Shown here piece after piece: positions 15,118 through 22,335 of a stretch of 64,000 nucleotides of DNA. The notes under the pieces are model-generated. The model was not told the DNA's origin and made no database searches. It was given only the letters and a program-made list of their open reading frames with translations. The first letter of the stretch is position 1, and every line of letters begins with the position of its first letter. The stretch is from a virus. The stretch is from the IMG/VR virus record IMGVR_UViG_3300006224_000007, positions 1-64,000 of that record; one strand, given 5' to 3'. Position numbers and translations under genes: made by a program.

Positions 15118-15261
15118 ATGCCACATAATAATTGTGTAGTTTCAGATATGCCTACTAATCCTGATAATGTAAAAAGAGGACTAGATAGAGCCATTAGGAA
15201 GTGTGGTTATCCTATGGTATCTACTGTCAAAAGGGGAGAGGTCTTTATTAAGAAGACCTGA
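15118..15261 (+). CDS. Small protein paralogous to the one at 3688
   Basis: 47 residues if read from ATG 15118; the frame extends upstream into the previous gene. NPDNVKRGLDRAIRKCGY ... KRGEVFIKK resembles the C-terminal half of the protein after the E1 gene. The start is uncertain because no strong ribosome site is seen. Confidence 0.45.
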   Translation: MPHNNCVVSDMPTNPDNVKRGLDRAIRKCGYPMVSTVKRGEVFIKKT

Positions 15262-15266
15262 GCCAA

Positions 15267-15286
15267 TAGGGGGGTTAATCCCCCTA
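15267..15286 (+). other. Short G-rich hairpin
   Basis: TAGGGGG (15267-15273) pairs with CCCCCTA (15280-15286) around GTTAAT. No U-tract follows, so it is not a standard terminator. It may shield RNA or tune translation of the next gene, whose AAGGAGAG site follows at once. Confidence 0.55.
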
Positions 15287-15301
15287 GCGAAAAGGAGAGT
15301 T

Positions 15302-15532
15302 ATGCCAACATGGAAATGTAAATATTTTGCTAAGATAGATGAAGCAGTTTTTTACTGGAATCCTTATGTAGAAAATTGTGGACTTTGTATCAATTGGTGT
15401 GATGGAGAATGCATACACCAGGATAAATTGAAAGTACAAGGTGAGAATGAGGGGTTCGAAGAAGGTTTTATTGACAATGATTTTAGTAGGAACGTTCCTC
15501 AACTTGATGATGGGGGTGAGTATGGCAATTGA
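15302..15532 (+). CDS. Small Cys-rich acidic protein overlapping the lysin start
   Basis: 76 residues from ATG 15302 (AAGGAGAG upstream). The N-terminal half has five cysteines (KCKYF, NCGLCINWCDGEC). The acidic C-terminus is encoded on the same bases, in another frame, as the lysin signal peptide. Unknown function. Confidence 0.6.
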   Translation: MPTWKCKYFAKIDEAVFYWNPYVENCGLCINWCDGECIHQDKLKVQGENEGFEEGFIDNDFSRNVPQLDDGGEYGN

Positions 15533-16334
15533 AAAACCGTGGGATGATTGGCCTGATACAGATATAGAAGCAGGTTGGTATGTAAAAAATGAAAAAATCT
15601 TTAAGGGTTATTCTGAGACAGAATTTAGACCTAACGAAAATATAACTCAAAAGCATTTCTATGATGTTCTTTTTAGGGCTAAAATTATAGATGCTACTGA
15701 CACAGTAAATATTTCTGACAACACTGTTACAATATCTCAATCTCAGATTTATATGCCTGGAACTGCTTGGACTTCTAAACCAACTGATTTGGTAACTAGA
15801 TATCGTATGGCAGTTATGGTGTATCGACATAAAAATAATATTCAGCCACCTAACCAAGACCAAGTAGTTATTGATAGACTAGAAAAATTGTTTCAAGATA
15901 AACCTGTAACTTGGCAAGGAGTAACTCGTAAGTCTAAACTGATTGGTCATGCCAAAACTATTGTGGAAGATTCCAGAAAATATGGAATTCCTATTTGGTT
16001 ATGCCTTGGTCAAGGTTGGCGTGAATCACAGTGGTATACTACTGGACTTAGCATAGACTATAACTGTGGTTGGGGAATGAAAGACACTAAGGGATGGGGA
16101 GAAAAAGGCACTCCTGAATATGCTAGTGGCTTTGCTAATTATGTCTCTATTGATGAGTCTATTCATGCATATTTTCGATTGATGAGTAGTTCTAAGATGC
16201 CTTACAAGTCTCTCATTGATGCTGGTGAATATAGAGAAGCACTTGAAATCTATTCTCCTGATGGAGATATTGCGCGCCACTATAAAACAGTTATGACTGT
16301 AAAGAGTTGGTGTGAAGAAAGAGGAATAAGATGA
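15447..16334 (+). CDS. Secreted SLH-domain lysin with glucosaminidase-like domain
   Basis: 295 residues from ATG 15447, preceded by AAGGTGAGA. The N-terminus is a clear signal peptide: basic RGSKK, a hydrophobic core, and a cut after SMA. An S-layer-homology-like segment follows (about 35-80: GWYVKNEKIFKGYSETEFRPNE). The C-terminal domain (about 160-295) resembles glucosaminidases: YGIPIWLCLGQGWRESQWY with a likely catalytic Glu, then GWGMKD and FANYVSIDESI. It should cleave peptidoglycan sugars. A second ATG at 15522 with GGGGGTGAG would give a leaderless form. Confidence 0.75.
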   Translation: MRGSKKVLLTMILVGTFLNLMMGVSMAIEKPWDDWPDTDIEAGWYVKNEKIFKGYSETEFRPNENITQKHFYDVLFRAKIIDATDTVNISDNTVTISQSQIYMPGTAWTSKPTDLVTRYRMAVMVYRHKNNIQPPNQDQVVIDRLEKLFQDKPVTWQGVTRKSKLIGHAKTIVEDSRKYGIPIWLCLGQGWRESQWYTTGLSIDYNCGWGMKDTKGWGEKGTPEYASGFANYVSIDESIHAYFRLMSSSKMPYKSLIDAGEYREALEIYSPDGDIARHYKTVMTVKSWCEERGIR

Positions 16335-16516
16335 GAATAGATGACCCATCATTAGATAAAATGGCTCTTAATAGAAGAGAGTTTTATCTTTTGATAAAAC
16401 GACTTCAAAGTATTGGTCAAGAGATAGACTCAGGAGCAGTACGTTATGCTAGAGATAATTTGCATAACTTAGTTCAAGGTCTAATATATAGATATAAAGA
16501 GGAATTAAATGAATGA
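16331..16516 (+). CDS. Hypothetical protein
   Basis: 61 residues, helical and basic (MALNRREFYLLIKRLQSIGQ). 4-base overlap with the lysin gene. Unknown; no holin features. Confidence 0.6.
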   Translation: MRIDDPSLDKMALNRREFYLLIKRLQSIGQEIDSGAVRYARDNLHNLVQGLIYRYKEELNE

Positions 16517-16877
16517 ACAAGAGTTAATAACAAGAGTTGAAGAAGACCGTAAAAAAGTTCAAGAAGATTTGTTTGAAAAAGTTAGCTTAATGTTTCATTC
16601 AGTACTAGGAGTTTATCCTGATGCTGTTCCATTTGATGGAATTCATACTGTAAATTATAATACTTATGTTCATACAGAACTTTGGGAAACATGGTTAGAT
16701 GGTTATAAGTTTCTAGTTGAAAAATCCACCATCGTTTCTAGAATAAAAGATACTCCAAGATACAGTGTTTATCAAATAACTAACTATAAAAATGATTCTT
16801 CATATTTTACAAAACTAATTTCTAGGTTTGCAGATATCGACCTTAAAAAAGGTGCTAAGATAAAGAAGAAGAAATAA
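16509..16877 (+). CDS. Hypothetical protein
   Basis: 122 residues, with a very basic end (KKGAKIKKKK). Mixed alpha/beta. No family recognised. Confidence 0.65.
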   Translation: MNEQELITRVEEDRKKVQEDLFEKVSLMFHSVLGVYPDAVPFDGIHTVNYNTYVHTELWETWLDGYKFLVEKSTIVSRIKDTPRYSVYQITNYKNDSSYFTKLISRFADIDLKKGAKIKKKK

Positions 16878-16878
16878 G

Positions 16879-17055
16879 ATGGGCGATTTAATTATGCTTA
16901 TCTTTGTAGGAGCTTTTAGTATTTCTCTTGGATGGTTTGCTGGTATTAGCTATGCTAGAACTAATCTTCCTAAATGGCAAGCTGAACAAGCAGCAAGACA
17001 AGAATTGGAAGACCAAAAAGAGTATGAACGTCTAAAAAAGAAGTATGAAAAATGA
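16879..17055 (+). CDS. Small membrane protein with charged helical tail
   Basis: 58 residues. One membrane helix near residues 4-25, then a cytoplasmic Gln/Glu/Lys-rich helix (QAEQAARQELEDQKEYERLKKK). The single-span layout resembles an Rz-like or spanin component, but no evidence beyond topology and closeness to the lysin supports that. Confidence 0.55.
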   Translation: MGDLIMLIFVGAFSISLGWFAGISYARTNLPKWQAEQAARQELEDQKEYERLKKKYEK

Positions 17056-17324
17056 CTAAGATAAAGGAACTAGAGAAGTTCTTAACTTCCCTAGAAGAAA
17101 CTCCTTATGAAGTAAAAGTATTTACTTTTGACGCAGATGGAATAAGGATAGCGGAAATAAGCTATGTTCATCGGCGTTCTAGTGGAGTATTTGGTGCATC
17201 TTACATGAGAAGTGAGCCAGAATGTGCCGCTATTATTCTTGCCGCAGAGAATTTTCTCATATATGAGGATGAGGAAGAGCTTGAAGAAGTAAAAGGCATA
17301 TTAAAATATCTTATTGGGAGATAA
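17052..17324 (+). CDS. Hypothetical protein
   Basis: 90 residues; KEVKVFTFDADGIRIAEISYVH-type beta segments are followed by an acidic helical end. Unknown. Confidence 0.6.
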   Translation: MTKIKELEKFLTSLEETPYEVKVFTFDADGIRIAEISYVHRRSSGVFGASYMRSEPECAAIILAAENFLIYEDEEELEEVKGILKYLIGR

Positions 17325-17521
17325 TGATGAGGCTTTATGAAATAGGAATCTGTTTGACATTATACAGAACAGTAGAAGTTCCTGACAGTTATCAAGATGA
17401 ACAAGATATAGATGATTACATCAATGAGCATTATACAGGCAATAAAACCATGATAGAAGCTATTGATGATGGGGATTTTCAAATAGATGATTTCTTCTGG
17501 CATGAGGTAGGTAAAAAATGA
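17324..17521 (+). CDS. Hypothetical acidic protein
   Basis: 65 residues (start at tandem ATGs 17324/17327). Acidic, with IDDYINEHYTGN and IDDGDFQIDDFFWHE. Unknown. Confidence 0.6.
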   Translation: MMRLYEIGICLTLYRTVEVPDSYQDEQDIDDYINEHYTGNKTMIEAIDDGDFQIDDFFWHEVGKK

Positions 17522-17733
17522 AGGTTGGCGACAAAGTTAAAGTTATTGGCTTATTGAATGAGCATGGAATCTTAGAAGGAGATTTATGCACAGGAGCAGT
17601 AGGTATAATCTCTCAAAGAGGAATTTTGTTTCCCTGGATAGTAACTTTTGACCATCCTATAGAATGGATAGAAAATAAATATTGGGTAGATATGCCCTGT
17701 TATGAATCAGAATTGGAGTTATTGAATGTGTAA
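17518..17733 (+). CDS. Small SH3-like barrel protein (expanded family)
   Basis: 71 residues: VGDKVKVIGLL, then CTGAVGIISQRG and an ELELLNV end. Same layout as the proteins at 6602 and 25911-27019. Function unknown. Confidence 0.7.
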   Translation: MKVGDKVKVIGLLNEHGILEGDLCTGAVGIISQRGILFPWIVTFDHPIEWIENKYWVDMPCYESELELLNV

Positions 17734-17923
17734 GTATCCTGAAATTGAAGTAGAACTTGTTGGTCAAAATGGAAATGCTTTTGCTATTCTAGCAAATGTC
17801 TCAAAAGCATTGAAGAAGGGTGGAGTGCCTAAAGAAGAGATTGATAAGTATATGGATGAAGCTATGGCAGGAGATTATAATCATCTTCTGCGAACTACAA
17901 TGGAATGGGTAGAGGTTTATTGA
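17726..17923 (+). CDS. Conserved small phage protein
   Basis: 65 residues: VELVGQNGNAFAILANVSKALKKGGVPKEEIDKYMDEAM. I recall this pattern in small proteins of many phages and actinobacteria; no function is known. Confidence 0.7.
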   Translation: MCKYPEIEVELVGQNGNAFAILANVSKALKKGGVPKEEIDKYMDEAMAGDYNHLLRTTMEWVEVY

Positions 17924-18252
17924 TGGGTACAAGAGCATTAGCAAAAGTTTATGATGAAAGTGACAAAGTTTTAGTAACAATCTATAGACACATGGATGGT
18001 TATCCAGAAGGATTTGGAGCAGAGCTAGAGGATTTTTCTTCTACTTTTAAATTGGTTAATGGGCTTTCTTCTTGCCAAGAAGGAAATATAGCAAATGGTA
18101 TGGGATGCTTTGCTGCCTCTCTTATTAAAGAACTTAAAGAAGGACCGGGAAGTATTTATATAGTTCCTCCAGAGGGTGGTATGTGGGAAGAATATGTCTA
18201 TCATATTAAACCTAATGGAGAACGAATAAGTATTTCTGTAGAAGAAACTTAG
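17923..18252 (+). CDS. Conserved hypothetical protein
   Basis: 109 residues from ATG 17923, one base overlapping the previous stop. Contains YRHMDGYPEGFG, LVNG and ANGMGCFAASLI. I recall this arrangement in a widespread phage/bacterial family of unknown function. Confidence 0.7.
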   Translation: MGTRALAKVYDESDKVLVTIYRHMDGYPEGFGAELEDFSSTFKLVNGLSSCQEGNIANGMGCFAASLIKELKEGPGSIYIVPPEGGMWEEYVYHIKPNGERISISVEET

Positions 18253-18280
18253 AAAGATACTACGCAGAAAGGGGGTGAAA

Positions 18281-19288
18281 ATGAAAAAGATTTTACCTTT
18301 TATAGTAGCCTGTCTTATCGTCTTTTTATTGGCGTTTGGTGCATATTATGTACCAACGGTTAATGCTGATAGGCCAGAAACTACAACTACTACGCAAGTA
18401 GTAAGTTCAGGAACAGAAAATTGGACTGGAAATGGTAGTGAAAATAATTGTGAGAGTGGTGGAACATACCATTGGATATTAACTGCCGGTGGTGGTGGAT
18501 TTGATTATACTAGTGCCACATTATATGTAACATATTCTAGTGGTCCAGCTAGTGTGAGTTCTGGATTTTTCCCTGGTGGAAGTAATCATGGAGCAATTCA
18601 TTTCTATTCACATGGTAATGGAGAAGTAGTAAGTGCTTATGCTGTTTGGAATGGTTTAGGTACTCCTGGTAATCAAGTATTAACTATTAGTAGTTCTGTG
18701 TGTTGTACAACTACAACTAGCAGTACAACCACAACCAGTAGTACGACTACTACAACTGAACCTCCAACTACAACTACAGAAAGTACTACTACAACTACAA
18801 GTTCAACTACTACTACAACTGAACCACCTACAACTACTACAGATAGTACGACAACTACAACGTCAAGCACAACTACAACTACTGAGCCGCCTACAACTAC
18901 AACTAGTAGCAGTACGACAACCAGTAGCAGTACAACCACGACTGAAAGTACAACCACAACTACTATTCCAGAAACCACAACTACAACTATTCCTGAAACT
19001 ACTACGACTACAATTCCTGAGACAACTACTACGACTACAGAACCAGAAACGACTACAACTACAACGGAAGTAACAACTACTACTACAACTGAGCCTGAAA
19101 CAACTACTACAACTTCTGAACCTCAACAAGCAACTAGTACAACGTCAACTAGTTTGACTACAACTACTTCGGTAACGGAAGAATTTCCATTTACTGGATA
19201 TAGCAATTGGTATTGGCTGTTGTTAGGTATCGGTGTTGTATTGTTAGCTGGTGGATTGGTAAGTCGTTTTGTTGGAGTTAAAAAGTAA
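18281..19288 (+). CDS. Thr-rich surface protein with sortase-type anchor
   Basis: 335 residues from ATG 18281 (AAAGGGGGTGAAA). A signal peptide ends around VNA at residue 29. A compact Gly/Ser/aromatic domain (about 35-140) is followed by a long Thr-rich stalk, with TTTT runs broken by EPP, ES and IPE, coded by ACA/ACT repeats. The end has FPFTG, a variant of the LPxTG sortase signal, then a membrane helix and RFVGVKK. This points to display on a Gram-positive wall. It may alter the host surface or bind to it; the role is inferred. Confidence 0.8.
   Translation: MKKILPFIVACLIVFLLAFGAYYVPTVNADRPETTTTTQVVSSGTENWTGNGSENNCESGGTYHWILTAGGGGFDYTSATLYVTYSSGPASVSSGFFPGGSNHGAIHFYSHGNGEVVSAYAVWNGLGTPGNQVLTISSSVCCTTTTSSTTTTSSTTTTTEPPTTTTESTTTTTSSTTTTTEPPTTTTDSTTTTTSSTTTTTEPPTTTTSSSTTTSSSTTTTESTTTTTIPETTTTTIPETTTTTIPETTTTTTEPETTTTTTEVTTTTTTEPETTTTTSEPQQATSTTSTSLTTTTSVTEEFPFTGYSNWYWLLLGIGVVLLAGGLVSRFVGVKK
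18709..19170 (+). repeat. Low-complexity ACA/ACT threonine-codon repeat
   Basis: About 450 bases of near-pure Thr codons within the surface-protein gene, imperfectly periodic (EPPTTTT and SSTTTT units, IPETTTTT three times). The complement reads as a Val-rich frame that is an artefact. Such tracts slip easily and could vary in length between isolates. Confidence 0.85.
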
Positions 19289-19304
19289 TTTACTTAGGTA
19301 AGTG

Positions 19305-19323
19305 GTGCCTCATTATGAGGCAC
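19305..19323 (+). other. Hairpin after the surface-protein gene
   Basis: GTGCCTC and GAGGCAC (7 bp) close a 5-base loop. No U-tract follows, so it is at best a weak terminator or RNA end stabiliser. Confidence 0.45.
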
Positions 19324-19344
19324 TACACTAAAAGGAGTTAAAAT

Positions 19345-19722
19345 GTGAATGATAAATATTGTCCAATGTGTAAACAAAATTTGCCAAGGACAGAGTTTCA
19401 TAAAAACTCTAGAACAAATGATGGCTTACATGGATTCTGTAAAAAATGTAGAAGCAATAAATATTATAAAAATGGTCCAGTTAAAAAGATAACACCTTAT
19501 TCTAAGGAGGAACTTCTTTCTAGACCTATAGAACATATGTTGGAAATTTTTACAAATAAACAATTAGCAAAAATATGGGGAGTATGTGAGAATGAGGCAT
19601 CAGATATACGTTGCTCTCCGTGGATTACAAGAGATGATTGGAAGCATGACTTATTTGCTGGTGAACCTAAGTTGAATAGATTAAAAAGAGTTCAACTTAT
19701 GGAGTTCATAGAGAAAATGTAA
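19345..19722 (+). CDS. Treble-clef zinc-finger protein (HNH-associated type)
   Basis: 125 residues from GTG 19345 (AAGGAGTT upstream). The N-terminal finger CPMCKQNLPRTEFHKNSRT...DGLHGFCKKC is the kind often found beside HNH nucleases. The same finger forms the C-terminus of the PP-loop protein at 20842. The C-terminal part is helical. Probably a DNA-associated protein; no nuclease motif is visible. Confidence 0.7.
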   Translation: MNDKYCPMCKQNLPRTEFHKNSRTNDGLHGFCKKCRSNKYYKNGPVKKITPYSKEELLSRPIEHMLEIFTNKQLAKIWGVCENEASDIRCSPWITRDDWKHDLFAGEPKLNRLKRVQLMEFIEKM

Positions 19723-19734
19723 TTCTAAAGAGGG

Positions 19735-19917
19735 GAGAATTATAGAAAGCAAGCTTTTTAGCCAGCTTTAAAGAGAGCAAGTGGTTAAGGGGCAACTGGT
19801 TAGAGAATATAGCAACGGAATGGTTGCAGACTAACAGCTAGTTAAATGGGGAGTCTGGAAAATTGTAATGGGATTAGGTTTCTCATACTCTGTCGAAACA
19901 GGCTCCCCATTTTTATT
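19735..19917 (+). ncRNA. Candidate structured RNA with 3' terminator
   Basis: The 207-base gap between 19722 and 19930 has no plausible gene. It holds nested inverted repeats: GAAAGC/GCTTT near 19743, GCAAC-GGAATG-GTTGC near 19812-19827, and CTGT-CGAA-ACAG near 19891. It ends with ATGGGGAG (19846-19853) pairing with CTCCCCAT (19903-19910) before TTTTATT. It is not a tRNA: the T arm and anticodon arm do not form. It could be a small phage RNA or a leader for the lipoprotein gene. Confidence 0.5.
19846..19917 (+). terminator. Probable terminator hairpin
   Basis: An 8-bp outer stem ATGGGGAG/CTCCCCAT with a long internal loop (itself partly paired), then TTTTTATT. It lies 12 bases before the lipoprotein gene start. 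Confidence 0.55.
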
Positions 19918-19929
19918 CAAGAAGGAAAA

Positions 19930-20553
19930 ATGAAATATATAAGTCTAGTAATATTACTCTTAATGTTTTTAGTTGGCTGCGATGGAGAAACTACAACTTC
20001 CATTGATACCAATACGACAGATACATTGTACACTACAACAGTTTCAGAAAGCACTACAGAACATGGAAGCACTACTACAGAAAATGGTACGACAACCAGT
20101 AGTGCTGCAACCACAACTACTGAATATTTATCTACTACAACTACAAACGGTGAAACAACAACTACAGTTACTAATCCCAGTTTTTGGCGAGAAGAATGGC
20201 CTGATATAAGTGAAGGATTAGTTGCTAATGTACAGCATTTTGGTGCTATTCCAAACGATGATGGAGAAGATGGTTGGGCGATTCAAAACGCTATTGATTT
20301 TGCGGCGGGAGAAAAAACTCTAGCTCAAGTTGCTCCAAAGGATATGCCTGAAACATGGAGAACTTATTACCAATTTTGGGAAGATGCTAAGACAGCACAA
20401 GTAACTGGAGATTGGTCTGTTCTTGATAAATACTATCTTCCTTTGGAAACGGTTGACAAACAAAGTTATGCTAGTATAATAATTGTTGGAATTGTTCTAG
20501 CTCTGGCTTTGATAATTGGTACTATATATATGTCTCTTAGGAGAGAAAAATGA
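19930..20553 (+). CDS. Lipoprotein with Thr-rich stalk and C-terminal membrane helix
   Basis: 207 residues from ATG 19930 (AGAAGGAAAA). A lipoprotein signal peptide ends in the lipobox LVGC at about residue 17. A Thr-rich stalk (to about residue 80), a domain of about 90 residues rich in Trp and Asp, and a C-terminal membrane helix with RREK follow. Having both a lipid anchor and a membrane span is unusual. With the sortase-type protein it forms a pair of phage surface proteins, possibly for superinfection exclusion. Confidence 0.75.
   Translation: MKYISLVILLLMFLVGCDGETTTSIDTNTTDTLYTTTVSESTTEHGSTTTENGTTTSSAATTTTEYLSTTTTNGETTTTVTNPSFWREEWPDISEGLVANVQHFGAIPNDDGEDGWAIQNAIDFAAGEKTLAQVAPKDMPETWRTYYQFWEDAKTAQVTGDWSVLDKYYLPLETVDKQSYASIIIVGIVLALALIIGTIYMSLRREK
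20453..20480 (+). promoter_or_regulatory. Consensus sigma-70/A promoter
   Basis: TTGACA (20453-20458), 16-base spacer, perfect TATAAT (20475-20480), inside the end of the lipoprotein gene and about 70 bases before the next gene. Confidence 0.6.
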
Positions 20554-20831
20554 ATGACTGGCAATTGATAGGACATTGTGGTGTTGATAGTGGTCAGATT
20601 ATTTTGGTAGACCCATGCTATGTAATTCCTGACCGCGATGAAAATCCTCCTAAAGTAGTCTATGAGGATATTCTTGAAACGTGGGATTATAACCAAAGAC
20701 CACCGCAGAGGCATATCCCATTTGAAATGGGAGTTGTTGTGGAGTCTGGATATGGTGATGGTTATTATCCTGTTTATGCTAAGTTTAATAGTGAGGGTAG
20801 ACTTGTTCAGGCCATGATTGATTTTAATTAA
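20550..20831 (+). CDS. Conserved phage protein with DPCY motif (DUF4241-like)
   Basis: 93 residues: GHCGVDSGQIILVDPCYVIP near the N-terminus, then MGVVVESGYGDGYYPVYAKF. The SG...L-x-DPCY pattern recalls DUF4241-type proteins found in phages and bacteria. Function unknown. The promoter at 20453 probably drives it. Confidence 0.65.
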   Translation: MNDWQLIGHCGVDSGQIILVDPCYVIPDRDENPPKVVYEDILETWDYNQRPPQRHIPFEMGVVVESGYGDGYYPVYAKFNSEGRLVQAMIDFN

Positions 20832-20841
20832 TAGGAGGTAA

Positions 20842-21906
20842 ATGTTGGATTACAAATTAAGTGTTGAATCTTTAAATGAGTTACAGGAACAGGATTTAGA
20901 TTTTAAAATCATGTACTCACTAGATAGAATTGCAGAATGGTATCGTCATTATGATGGAAAAACCTATGTAGCCTTTTCTGGTGGTAAAGATAGTACTGTT
21001 CTTCTTCATTTAGTGAGACAGATATATCCAGATACTCCTGCTATTTTTAATAATTCTGGAATGGAATATCCTGAAATAAGACAGTTTGTAAAAGAAACAG
21101 ACAATGTAACTTGGCTTAAACCAAAAATGAACTTTAAACAAGTTATTGAAAAATATGGTTGGCCTGTTATTAGTAAGCATCAAGCTGATTCTATAGCACA
21201 GGCACGAAGATTCAAAGCAGCAGGAAACCTTGAAGGCTTTCAAAGAAAGCTAAAACCTGGACCATATTCAGTAAATAAACGTTGGCAATTTTTAATAGAT
21301 GCGCCTTTTAAAATTTCAGGTAGATGCTGTGAATACTTAAAAAAGGAGCCAGCTTCTACTTATGTGAGAGCTACTGGAAGACAGGGATATTTAGGATTTT
21401 TAGGCTCAGAAAGTTGGATGCGAAGAGGGTTAGCATTAAGATATGGTTGTAATGCTTACGAATTAAAAACTCCAGTTTCTAGGCCACTCTTCATTTGGAA
21501 AGAGCAAGATATTTGGGATTATCTAAATGCTTTTAATGTTCCATATAGTCCAATATATGATATGGGTTATACACGAACTGGTTGCATGTTTTGTATGTTT
21601 GGTCTTCATATGGGAAGAATGCACGGCGAAGATAAATTTGAAATGATGAAAGAAACCCATCCAAAATATTATTCTTATTGTATGAATAAGCTTGGGTGTG
21701 GGGAAATTATAGATTATATTATTCAACGGTCTGGAGAGCTTCCTCCAACTGAAAAAATATGTAATGCGTGTAAAAGAACTCTTCCTGCAAGCACAGAATT
21801 TTTTGCTCCTAGAAATAATACCAGACTTGGATTGCAACCTTTGTGTAGAGAATGCTTTAATAAAAGAAGACGAGAAAAATATTATGAGAAAGAAGCTGGA
21901 GTATGA
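20842..21906 (+). CDS. PP-loop ATPase of the PAPS reductase/DndC family with C-terminal zinc finger
   Basis: 354 residues, ATG after AGGAGG. The PP-loop AFSGGKDST (about 43-51) binds ATP; FNNSGMEYPE and RCCEYLKKEP follow as in PAPS reductase relatives. CMFCMF near residue 250 may hold a metal centre. A treble-clef finger (CNACKRTLPASTEFF...CREC) ends the protein, like that at 19345. Family members activate sulfate, modify DNA with sulfur, or modify tRNA; which applies here cannot be told. No dnd partner genes are seen nearby. Confidence 0.85.
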   Translation: MLDYKLSVESLNELQEQDLDFKIMYSLDRIAEWYRHYDGKTYVAFSGGKDSTVLLHLVRQIYPDTPAIFNNSGMEYPEIRQFVKETDNVTWLKPKMNFKQVIEKYGWPVISKHQADSIAQARRFKAAGNLEGFQRKLKPGPYSVNKRWQFLIDAPFKISGRCCEYLKKEPASTYVRATGRQGYLGFLGSESWMRRGLALRYGCNAYELKTPVSRPLFIWKEQDIWDYLNAFNVPYSPIYDMGYTRTGCMFCMFGLHMGRMHGEDKFEMMKETHPKYYSYCMNKLGCGEIIDYIIQRSGELPPTEKICNACKRTLPASTEFFAPRNNTRLGLQPLCRECFNKRRREKYYEKEAGV

Positions 21907-22145
21907 ATATTTATCTAGTAAAAAGAGTTGATAAACCGTGGTATGATGAAACTCATGGCATGGTAGTAATAGCTAAAACTTTTACTGAAGCAGAGAAATT
22001 TGCCGTTAATGATATCAATGACTATGATGGTCATAGAAGAGAAATCACATCTGCTGATATTTATATCCATCACATAGGTAAAACCGTAGAGGGATATGTT
22101 TATGATGTTCCTCATGTTGTATTGAGAGATTTCCATGCTGGGTAA
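21903..22145 (+). CDS. Hypothetical protein
   Basis: 80 residues: MNIYLVKRVDKPWYDETHGMVVIAKTF, then YIHHIG. An alpha/beta protein of a kind seen in phages; no function known. Confidence 0.65.
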   Translation: MNIYLVKRVDKPWYDETHGMVVIAKTFTEAEKFAVNDINDYDGHRREITSADIYIHHIGKTVEGYVYDVPHVVLRDFHAG

Positions 22146-22335
22146 TATAATTAAAATAGATTTAAAAGATGGAACGGGAATAGAACTTCGTATAAGTTTA
22201 GGCTTTGAAGTTCACGCTACGTCTACTGGAGTTTATATCATCTATAGATATAATGTGTCAAAAACATCTCAAATAGCTTATATTCCTTACAAAGCTATTT
22301 TGAATTTTAAAGTTGTAGAAGAGGTTTATGAATGA
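22135..22335 (+). CDS. Hypothetical small beta-rich protein
   Basis: 66 residues; beta strands (IKIDLKDGTGIELRI, GVYIIYRY). Unknown. Overlaps both neighbours, leading into the RNA-repair pair. Confidence 0.6.
   Translation: MLGNIIKIDLKDGTGIELRISLGFEVHATSTGVYIIYRYNVSKTSQIAYIPYKAILNFKVVEEVYE

Noticed and set aside
18673-18978. Val-rich open frame on the minus strand
   Set aside because: It is the complement of the Thr-codon repeat and has no ribosome site or other support; all convincing genes here are on the + strand.
19846-19912. Possible minimal tRNA with a GGGGAGT/GCTCCCC acceptor stem and a CAT triplet
   Set aside because: Neither the anticodon stem nor the T stem pairs, and the length is too short; a terminator-like fold explains it better.
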